Shown: piece after piece, positions 1 to 5,650 of the stretch
Layout of the letters: every line of letters begins with the position of its first letter
Numbering within the stretch: the stretch's first letter is position 1
Assembly: GCA_023388955.1 (NCBI GenBank)
Contig: JAEWFH010000007.1
Span: forward strand, 1 to 10,456
Direction: 5' to 3'
DNA: 10,456 nucleotides
Source: Pseudomonadota bacterium
Lineage (GTDB): Bacteria; Pseudomonadota; Gammaproteobacteria; Xanthomonadales; Xanthomonadaceae
Position numbers and translations under genes: made by a program
The notes under the pieces: generated by a model
Seen by the model: only the letters and a program-made list of their open reading frames with translations
Told to the model about the DNA's origin: nothing
Databases searched by the model: none

Positions 1-687
1 TCCGGGGAGGCGCTGATGGGGGACGAGGACTACGGCATCGACCCGAAGGTGATCGGGCGACTGGCCCGGGAGGTGATGGAGGCCCAGCAGGCCGGCGCGG
101 AGATCGCGCTGGTGGTCGGCGGCGGCAACATCTTCCGCGGCGCCGGCCTGGCCGCCGGCGGGATGGACCGGGTCACCGGCGACCACATGGGCATGCTGGC
201 CACCGTGATCAACGCGCTGGCGATGCAGGACGCGCTGGAGAAGCTGGGTGGCAAGGCCCGGGTGATGAGCGCGCTCAAGATCAACGACGTGTGCGAGGAC
301 TACATCCGCCGCCGCGCGATCCGCCACCTGGAAAAGGGCCGGCTGGTGATCTTCGCCGCCGGCACCGGCAACCCGTTCTTCACCACCGACTCGGGCGCCG
401 CGCTGCGCGCCATCGAGATCGGCGCCGACCTGCTGCTGAAGGCGACCAAGGTCGACGGCGTCTATGACAAGGACCCGGCCCGCCACGACGATGCCGTGCG
501 CTACGACCGGCTGAGCTACGACGACGTGCTCGCCCGCGACCTGCAGGTCATGGACACCGCCGCCTTCGCCCTGGCCCGCGACAGCGCCCTGCCGCTGCGG
601 ATATTCAACATGGGCCACCCGGGCGAACTGCTGCGCATCCTGCAGGGCGAGGACATCGGCACCCTGGTCGAAGGCCGCTCGCAGTAA
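1..687 (+). CDS. pyrH: UMP kinase (uridylate kinase), 5' end truncated by window edge
   Basis: PyrH phosphorylates UMP to UDP with ATP in the cytoplasm, a committed step of pyrimidine nucleotide synthesis. The enzyme is a hexamer of the amino-acid-kinase fold, unrelated to eukaryotic UMP/CMP kinases. The frame is open from base 1 and begins at the SGEAL of the N-terminal K-L-S-G-E-A-L phosphate-binding motif. By comparison with E. coli PyrH about 16 residues, including the true start, lie upstream of the window, so the ATG at 16 is internal. Also visible are VGGGNIFRGAG, GDHMGMLATV (with the Asp linked to GTP/UTP control in E. coli), AGTGNPFFTTDS, LLKATKVDGVYDKDPA and a C-terminal RIFNMGHPG. 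The C-terminus aligns with the family end, and the gene stops at TAA. It precedes frr, as in most proteobacteria. Identification is very secure; only the start is missing. Confidence 0.97.
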   Translation, partial: SGEALMGDEDYGIDPKVIGRLAREVMEAQQAGAEIALVVGGGNIFRGAGLAAGGMDRVTGDHMGMLATVINALAMQDALEKLGGKARVMSALKINDVCEDYIRRRAIRHLEKGRLVIFAAGTGNPFFTTDSGAALRAIEIGADLLLKATKVDGVYDKDPARHDDAVRYDRLSYDDVLARDLQVMDTAAFALARDSALPLRIFNMGHPGELLRILQGEDIGTLVEGRSQ

Positions 688-696
688 CCCGGGCGG

Positions 697-725
697 CGTC
701 CAACCGCACGGGCTGGCGCTATACT
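697..725 (+). promoter_or_regulatory. possible sigma-70-type promoter upstream of frr
   Basis: The 70-nt pyrH-frr gap holds TATACT at 720-725, five of six matches to the -10 consensus, in a local sequence that is otherwise almost all G/C. The hexamer about 17 nt upstream (697-702, CGTCCA) is a poor -35 match. The -10 lies 32 nt before the frr ATG. It is flanked by a direct repeat of TGGCGC (714-719 and 725-730), which may be chance. This could be the promoter that drives frr and the downstream envelope genes, but it rests on one hexamer. Confidence 0.3.
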
Positions 726-746
726 GGCGCGCTTATCGCAGCCACC

Positions 747-750
747 GGAG
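747..750 (+). promoter_or_regulatory. ribosome binding site of frr
   Basis: GGAG lies 7 nt before the ATG at 758. It supports that start, which also gives a protein of exactly the usual 185 residues. Confidence 0.6.
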
Positions 751-757
751 CCGCCCG

Positions 758-1315
758 ATGCTCAACGAGATCAAGAAGGACGCCCAGACCCGCATGAACA
801 AGAGCGTCGACGCGCTGCGGGATGCCCTGGTCAAGGTCCGGACGGGTCGCGCCAACACCGCGCTGGTCGACCACATCAAGGTCAACTACTACGGCTCGGA
901 CATGCCACTGTCCCAGGTCGCCAGCGTGGCCGTGAGCGACTCGCGCTCGCTGACCATCACTCCGTGGGAGAAGCCCATGGTGTCCGCGGTCGAGAAGGCG
1001 ATCATCAACTCCGACCTGGGCCTGACCCCGAACACCGCCGGCACCGTGATCCGCATCAACCTGCCGGCGCTGACCGAGGAGCGCCGCAAGGAGCTGACCA
1101 AGGTCGTGCATGGCGAGGGCGAGAACGCCAAGGTCGCGATCCGCAACATCCGCCGCGATGCCAACAACCAGGTCCGCGAACTGCTCAAGGAAAAGGAAGT
1201 CTCCGAGGACGACGTGCGCCGCAGCGAGGACGAGGTGCAGAAGATCACCGATGCGGCGATCAAGGACGTCGACGAGGTGGTCAAGGCCAAGGAGCAGGAG
1301 CTGATGGCGGTCTGA
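758..1315 (+). CDS. frr: ribosome recycling factor
   Basis: RRF acts with EF-G in the cytoplasm to split the post-termination ribosome so that its subunits can be reused. The protein is 185 aa, the same length as E. coli RRF, and aligns without gaps. Hallmarks are the N-terminal KVRTGRA segment of the long three-helix bundle, DLGLTPN and LTEERRKELTK, and the NIRRDAN region containing Arg132, the residue known to be needed for ribosome binding in E. coli. The C-terminal half is a charged amphipathic helix (KEKEVSEDDVRRSEDEVQK). The start is supported by GGAG 7 nt upstream. frr follows pyrH after 70 nt and precedes uppS by 22 nt. It has no direct envelope role and travels with this cluster in most gammaproteobacteria. 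Confidence 0.98.
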   Translation: MLNEIKKDAQTRMNKSVDALRDALVKVRTGRANTALVDHIKVNYYGSDMPLSQVASVAVSDSRSLTITPWEKPMVSAVEKAIINSDLGLTPNTAGTVIRINLPALTEERRKELTKVVHGEGENAKVAIRNIRRDANNQVRELLKEKEVSEDDVRRSEDEVQKITDAAIKDVDEVVKAKEQELMAV

Positions 1316-1337
1316 CGGCCTCGCCGTTGCTGCCGCC

Positions 1338-2102
1338 ATGGCCGGATCCGACACCCCACCCCGCCTGCCCCGCCACCTTGCCGTCATCATGGACGGCAAC
1401 GGCCGCTGGGCAGAGCGCCGCCGCCGCCCGCGTGCAATCGGCCATCGTGCCGGTGCGCGGGCGGTCAACACGTGCATCGATTTCTGCCTGCAGCGCGGGA
1501 TCGATGCGCTGACCCTGTTCGCCTTTTCCAGCGAGAACTGGGGCCGTCCCGAGGACGAGGTCGGGGCGCTGATGAAGCTGTTCATGAATGCCCTGGAGCG
1601 CGAGGTCGACGAACTCGGCCGGCGCGGCGTGCAGGTCCGCTTCATCGGCGAGCGCGAGCGCTTTCCCGTGCCAATCCGCGAGCGCATGGCCCAGGCCGAG
1701 GCCCAGACCCGGGGCAACGGGGCCCTGGTGCTGACCATTGCCGCCAGCTATGGCGGCCGCTGGGACATCGCCAGCGCCGCCCGCTCGCTTGCCGCCGACG
1801 CCGCGGCCGGGCGGCTGGACCCGGCCGCGATCGACGAGTCGATGCTCGGCGCGCGCCTGTCCCTGGCCGACCTGCCCCCGCCGGACCTGTTCATCCGCAC
1901 CGGTGGCGACATGCGCATCAGCAACTTCCTGCTGTGGCAGATGGCCTACACCGAATTGTGGTTCACCGATGTGTTGTGGCCCGAGCTGGACGCGGCGACA
2001 CTCCAGTCCGCGCTCGACGACTACGCCGGGCGCGAGCGTCGCTTCGGGCTGACCGGGGCGCAGAGCCGGCAACGCACTACCGCCCAGGAGCCTGCCCGAT
2101 GA
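1338..2102 (+). CDS. uppS: undecaprenyl diphosphate synthase (cis-prenyltransferase)
   Basis: UppS condenses eight isopentenyl diphosphates onto farnesyl diphosphate in cis configuration, giving the C55 carrier lipid for peptidoglycan and O-antigen. It is a soluble homodimer that associates with the inner membrane. At 254 aa it matches E. coli (253 aa) closely. VIMDGNGRWA contains the catalytic Asp19 (E. coli Asp26). FAFSSENW is at residues 61-68, with Asn67 equivalent to E. coli Asn74. RTGGDMRISNFLLW starts at Arg187 (E. coli Arg194), and Glu206 matches the Mg-binding Glu213. The E. coli EH within RTGGEHR is DM here. The ATG at 1338 is the only plausible start after the frr stop; no strong Shine-Dalgarno precedes it, so coupling to frr is likely. 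The stop overlaps the cdsA start (ATGA). Dxr, two genes downstream, feeds the precursor pathway for this enzyme. Confidence 0.97.
   Translation: MAGSDTPPRLPRHLAVIMDGNGRWAERRRRPRAIGHRAGARAVNTCIDFCLQRGIDALTLFAFSSENWGRPEDEVGALMKLFMNALEREVDELGRRGVQVRFIGERERFPVPIRERMAQAEAQTRGNGALVLTIAASYGGRWDIASAARSLAADAAAGRLDPAAIDESMLGARLSLADLPPPDLFIRTGGDMRISNFLLWQMAYTELWFTDVLWPELDAATLQSALDDYAGRERRFGLTGAQSRQRTTAQEPAR
2086..2090 (+). promoter_or_regulatory. ribosome binding site of cdsA, inside the end of uppS
   Basis: AGGAG lies 8 nt before the ATG at 2099. It fixes the cdsA start at the ATGA overlap rather than at upstream in-frame codons. Confidence 0.6.
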
Positions 2103-2935
2103 CCCGAATCCGCCTTGTCACGTCCCTGGTGATGGCGCCCGTCGCAATCGCCGCGATCCTGCTGCTGCCCACCGGCTGGATGATGGCCCTGGCCGCGGTG
2201 GTGCTGCTGCTGGGGCTGTGGGAATGGCTGGAGCTGGCCGGGGTCGAGGACAGCCTGGCGCGCTCGGCGCTGCTGGCCGCGCACCTGGCGGTGATGGTGG
2301 GGCTGGTGTGGGCCTCGCGCAGCGGCAGCGGCCTGAGCCTGGTGCTGTTCCTGCTTGCCAGCTTCGTCGGCGTGGCCTGGTGGCTGGCCTCGTTGCTGTG
2401 GCTGCGCAACTTCAACTTCGCCAGCGACCCGCATGGCTACTCGCGGATGGTGAAGCTCGCCGCCGGCGCGCTGGCGATGATCCCGGCCTGGGCCGCGGTG
2501 GGCTACATCCACGGCGGCCAACCCCACGGGGACCGCTGGCTGCTGGTCGCGCTGTTCGTGGTCTGGGGCGCCGACACCGGGGCCTATTTCGTCGGCCGCC
2601 GCTTCGGCCGCCGCAAGCTGGCCCCGCGGGTCAGCCCGAACAAGACCGTCGAGGGACTCCTCGGCGGGCTGGTGGTCGGGGTCGGCGTGGGCCTGCTGGT
2701 CGCGCTGAGCACCGGGATTCCCGCCACCCGGCTGCCGGGCCTGGCGCTGGTGTGCGTGGTCGCGGCGCTGTTCTCGGTGGTGGGCGATCTGTTCGAGAGC
2801 CTGCTCAAGCGCCATGCCGGCGTAAAGGACTCCGGCCGCCTGATTCCGGGCCATGGCGGGGTACTGGACCGGGTCGACGGCGTACTGGCCGCCCTGCCCG
2901 TCTTCGCCGTCGGAAAGGCGGTGCTGGGGCTGTGA
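2099..2935 (+). CDS. cdsA: phosphatidate cytidylyltransferase (CDP-diacylglycerol synthase)
   Basis: CdsA is an inner-membrane enzyme that makes CDP-diacylglycerol from phosphatidic acid and CTP, the branch point for all major phospholipids. The 278-aa protein is very hydrophobic, with about eight membrane segments rich in Leu, Ala, Val and Trp, beginning close to the N-terminus. The CdsA signature spans residues 234-260: SLLKRHAGVKDSG followed by RLIPGHGGVLDRVD, with the Lys-Arg, Lys-Asp and final Asp-Arg-x-Asp residues that bind metal and nucleotide in the family. WGADTGAYFVGRRFG and SPNKTVEG, typical of the catalytic half, precede it. The frame is open far upstream inside uppS, but the ATG at 2099 has AGGAG at the right distance, overlaps the uppS stop by 4 nt and gives a normal family length. 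The stop overlaps the GTG start of dxr. Confidence 0.96.
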   Translation: MTRIRLVTSLVMAPVAIAAILLLPTGWMMALAAVVLLLGLWEWLELAGVEDSLARSALLAAHLAVMVGLVWASRSGSGLSLVLFLLASFVGVAWWLASLLWLRNFNFASDPHGYSRMVKLAAGALAMIPAWAAVGYIHGGQPHGDRWLLVALFVVWGADTGAYFVGRRFGRRKLAPRVSPNKTVEGLLGGLVVGVGVGLLVALSTGIPATRLPGLALVCVVAALFSVVGDLFESLLKRHAGVKDSGRLIPGHGGVLDRVDGVLAALPVFAVGKAVLGL

Positions 2936-4167
2936 ACGCCGGGGCGGCCACCGTGCAGCGCGTCGCGGTGCTGGGAGCGACCGGCTCCATCGGCACCTCG
3001 GCGCTGGACGTGATCGCCCGCCATCCGGGTCGCCTGCAGGCCACCGTGCTGGCCGCGGGCTGCAACGTGGAGGCGCTGGTCGAACTGTGCCGTCGCCACC
3101 GGCCGGCGCATGCCGCCGTGGCCGACGAAACCTGCTTCCAGGCCCTGCGCGACGGCCTGCGCGATGCCGGCCTGGACACGGTCGCCCATGCCGGCGACGC
3201 CGCGATCGAGGCCCTCGCCGCCAGCGATGCCTGCGACACCGTCGTGGCCGCGATCGTCGGCGCCGCCGGCCTGCCCTCGACCCTGGCCGCGGCCCGCGCC
3301 GGCAAGCGGCTGCTGCTGGCCAACAAGGAATCGCTGGTGCTGGCCGGCGAGCTGCTGATGGCTGCTGCGCGCGAGGGCGGCGCGACGGTGGTGCCGATCG
3401 ACAGCGAGCACAACGCCATCTTCCAGTGCCTGCCGCCGCAGCCGGTGGCCGACGGCAATGCCGGGCTGCCGGGCGAAGCACTGCGGGCACAGGTTGCCAG
3501 GCTCGTGCTGACCGCCTCCGGCGGCCCGTTCCGCGGCCGCAGCCGCGAGCAGCTGGGCACGGTCACCGTGGAAGAAGCCATCAACCACCCGAAATGGTTG
3601 ATGGGACCGAAGATCTCGGTCGATTCCGCCACCCTGATGAACAAGGGCCTGGAGGTGATCGAGGCGCACCACCTGTTCGGCCTGCCGGGGTCGCGCATCG
3701 ACGTGCTGGTGCACCCGCAGAGCCTGGTGCACTCGATGGTGGAGTTCATCGACGGCTCGACCATGGCGCAGCTGGGCCTGCCGGACATGCGCACCGCGCT
3801 GGCGGTCGGCTTCGCCTGGCCGGACCGGGTCGCCTCCGGCGTCGGCGGGCTCGACCTGCTGGCCAGTGGCGGACGGCTGGAGTTCGAACCGCCTGACACC
3901 ACCGCCTTCCCTTGCCTCGCACTGGCCTTCCAGGCCCTGGAGGCGGGCGGGACCGCCCCGGCGGTGCTGAACGCGGCCAACGAAGTCGCGGTTTCAGCCT
4001 TTCTTCAGCGCCGGGTGGGTTTCCTGTCGATTGCCGCGCTGGTCGAGGACACCCTTGCCGCACTTCCCGCCACCGCCGCCGGCTCGCTCGGTGCCCTGCA
4101 CCAGGCCGATGCCGCCGCTCGCCGCCATGCGGAAGCCCTGGTCGCCCGCTCGCCGGTGCCGGCATGA
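2932..4167 (+). CDS. dxr: 1-deoxy-D-xylulose 5-phosphate reductoisomerase
   Basis: Dxr (IspC) converts 1-deoxy-D-xylulose 5-phosphate to 2-C-methyl-D-erythritol 4-phosphate with NADPH and a divalent metal. This is the first committed MEP-pathway step and the target of fosmidomycin. With the GTG at 2932 the protein has 411 aa (E. coli 398). The NADPH motif GATGSIG is at residues 15-21, followed by LLANKESLVLAGELL, then VPIDSEHNAIFQ with metal ligands Asp157 and Glu159. Next come LTASGGPFRG, SVDSATLMNKGLEVIEAHH with the third ligand Glu241, and HPQSLVHSMVEF; LNAANEVAVSAFL is in the C-terminal domain. The start is uncertain. GTG 2932 overlaps the cdsA stop (GTGA), whereas GTG 2953 has GGGG 8 nt upstream and would give 404 aa. 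The order cdsA-dxr-rseP resembles Pseudomonas; E. coli has dxr between frr and uppS. Confidence 0.97.
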   Translation: MNAGAATVQRVAVLGATGSIGTSALDVIARHPGRLQATVLAAGCNVEALVELCRRHRPAHAAVADETCFQALRDGLRDAGLDTVAHAGDAAIEALAASDACDTVVAAIVGAAGLPSTLAAARAGKRLLLANKESLVLAGELLMAAAREGGATVVPIDSEHNAIFQCLPPQPVADGNAGLPGEALRAQVARLVLTASGGPFRGRSREQLGTVTVEEAINHPKWLMGPKISVDSATLMNKGLEVIEAHHLFGLPGSRIDVLVHPQSLVHSMVEFIDGSTMAQLGLPDMRTALAVGFAWPDRVASGVGGLDLLASGGRLEFEPPDTTAFPCLALAFQALEAGGTAPAVLNAANEVAVSAFLQRRVGFLSIAALVEDTLAALPATAAGSLGALHQADAAARRHAEALVARSPVPA

Positions 4168-4191
4168 GCGCGCCTGCCTGCGGGGTCGTCC

Positions 4192-5553
4192 ATGAGTGAG
4201 CTGCTCGGGTCGATCTGGTGGCTGCTGGTCGCGCTCGGCCTGCTGGTCACCTTCCATGAATTCGGCCACTTCTGGGTCGCCCGCCGCTGCGGGGTGAAGG
4301 TGCTGCGGTTCTCGGTCGGCTTCGGCCGGCCGCTGTGGAAGCGCACCGGCCGCGACGGCACCGAGTACGTGGTCGCGATGCTGCCGCTGGGCGGTTACGT
4401 GAAGATGCTCGACGAGCGCGAGCAGGACATCCCCCCCGAGCTGGCCTCCCAAGCCTTCAACCGCAAGAGCGTGTGGCAGCGCATCGCGATCGTGGCCGCC
4501 GGCCCGCTGGCCAACCTGCTGCTGTGCGTGGGCCTGCTGTGGGCGATGTTCGTGATCGGACGGCCCGACTACGCGCCGGTGGTCGGCGAGGTCCAGGGCA
4601 TCGCCGCCGAGGCCGGCCTCGCACGCGGGGACACCGTGCTGGCGGTGGGCGAGCGTGCCACCCCGACCTGGAGCGAGGTCCACATGGCCCTGATCCCGGC
4701 CGCGCTGGACCGGGCCGACGTGCCGCTGTCGCTGCAGTCCGGCGACGGTGAGCCACGCTCGCTGACACTGCCGCTGTCGCGGCTGCCGGACCGGATCGAC
4801 GAGCGCCGCGTGCTGGACGAGATCGGCCTGGCCCCGCGCCACCTGTCGGTGCCACCGGTGGTGGGCCGGGTCGAACCCGGCAGCGCCGCTTGGGGCGTGC
4901 TGGCCGAGGGCGACCGCATCACCGCCATCGACGCCACCGGTGTCGACGACTGGGGCGACATCGGCCCGCTGGTGCAGGAGCTGGGACGGCGCGGTGGCGA
5001 CGCGATGGTGGAGGTCGAGCGCGACGGCGACCGGCTGGCGCTGGAGATCAAGCCCGGCCGGGTCGAACGGGAAGACGGCGAGCCGCACTGGGTGCTGGGC
5101 GTGGCCGCCGCCCGCCCCGAGGCCCCCGGCAAGGACGCCCTGCTACGCCACGACCCGCTGCGCGCGGTACCCGCCGCGCTGGCCGAGGGCTGGCACCAGG
5201 CCGGTGAACTGGTGGCGATGATCGGTCGCGCCTTCACCGGGCGCGTGGCGGTGGAGAACACCGTTGCCGGCCCGGTCACCATCGCCCGCGCGGCCAATGC
5301 CTACGCCGACCAGGGCGCGGCCTGGTTCCTGTCCCTGCTCGCGCTGCTGTCACTGAGCCTGGGCATCCTCAACCTGCTGCCGATCCCGGTCTTGGACGGC
5401 GGTCACCTGCTGTATTACCTTATCGAGCTGGTCAAGGGCAGCCCGGTAAGCGAACGCGCGATGGTGGTGGGCCAGTACATCGGCCTGGCACTGGTGGCCG
5501 CCCTGATGGGACTGGCGTTCTACAACGACATCATCAACAACCTGGTGCGCTGA
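4192..5553 (+). CDS. rseP: RseP-family site-2 zinc metalloprotease
   Basis: RseP is an inner-membrane protease that cuts transmembrane segments, classically the anti-sigma factor RseA after DegS cleavage, releasing sigma-E; it also degrades remnant signal peptides. The 453-aa protein (E. coli 450) has the zinc motif HEFGH at residues 22-26, the same positions as in E. coli. GFGRPLWKR and PLGGYVKMLDERE follow. A membrane segment lies near residues 100-125, then two tandem periplasmic PDZ domains (about 125-310). The C-terminal membrane motif NLLPIPVLDGG contains the third zinc ligand Asp402, again at the E. coli position. All catalytic residues are present. The ATG at 4192 is the first start after the dxr stop, which is in the same frame 24 nt upstream; GGGG at 4182-4185 may serve as ribosome binding site. 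Its place next to bamA fits surveillance of outer-membrane protein assembly. Confidence 0.97.
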   Translation: MSELLGSIWWLLVALGLLVTFHEFGHFWVARRCGVKVLRFSVGFGRPLWKRTGRDGTEYVVAMLPLGGYVKMLDEREQDIPPELASQAFNRKSVWQRIAIVAAGPLANLLLCVGLLWAMFVIGRPDYAPVVGEVQGIAAEAGLARGDTVLAVGERATPTWSEVHMALIPAALDRADVPLSLQSGDGEPRSLTLPLSRLPDRIDERRVLDEIGLAPRHLSVPPVVGRVEPGSAAWGVLAEGDRITAIDATGVDDWGDIGPLVQELGRRGGDAMVEVERDGDRLALEIKPGRVEREDGEPHWVLGVAAARPEAPGKDALLRHDPLRAVPAALAEGWHQAGELVAMIGRAFTGRVAVENTVAGPVTIARAANAYADQGAAWFLSLLALLSLSLGILNLLPIPVLDGGHLLYYLIELVKGSPVSERAMVVGQYIGLALVAALMGLAFYNDIINNLVR

Positions 5554-5600
5554 TGTCGCCCTTCCGTCAAGGTCCTGCCCTCCACCCGAGACCTGCCCCG

Positions 5601-5629
5601 ATGTGGTGCCAGCCAGACTGGCGCCGCGT
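5601..5629 (+). promoter_or_regulatory. stem-loop in the bamA leader
   Basis: As RNA, 5601-5612 pairs continuously with 5618-5629 around the 5-nt loop CCAGA: 12 pairs, nine Watson-Crick and three U-G. The inner eight pairs (5605-5612 with 5618-5625) are the most stable part. All three wobbles place U in the 5' arm and G in the 3' arm, so the opposite strand could not form them; this favours a role in the + strand transcript. It ends about 20 nt before the bamA start. There is no U-tract, so it is not a standard terminator. It could be an mRNA stability or translation-control element, or it could be chance in GC-rich DNA. Confidence 0.4.
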
Positions 5630-5650
5630 GAGATCGAACCGGACGTGATG

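Noticed and set aside
688..720. Possible terminator after pyrH (CCCGGGCGG and CGGGCTGG segments)
   Set aside because: The complementary stretches are short and give no stable uninterrupted stem, and no T-run follows.
1311..1325. Fifteen-nt repeat TCTGACGGCCTCGCC at the frr stop, also at 8133-8147 at the bamA stop
   Set aside because: Both copies span a stop codon shortly before the next gene. A match of this length is only mildly surprising in strongly biased GC-rich DNA, and there is no symmetry, third copy or shared function to support it.
719..1738. Open frame of 339 codons on the - strand over frr and uppS
   Set aside because: It covers two well-supported genes, has Arg/Ala/Val-rich composition with no motif, and is explained by GC bias.
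2021..3490. Open frame of 489 codons on the - strand over cdsA and dxr
   Set aside because: The product is rich in Arg, Pro, Gln and Ala without any domain. It lies antisense to genes with clear signatures, so it is a composition artefact.
5603..5650. Extended BamA N-terminus from GTG 5603
   Set aside because: It would put 16 polar residues ahead of a normal signal peptide, and its start codon lies within the leader hairpin. ATG 5651 or 5648 gives a standard secretory N-terminus.
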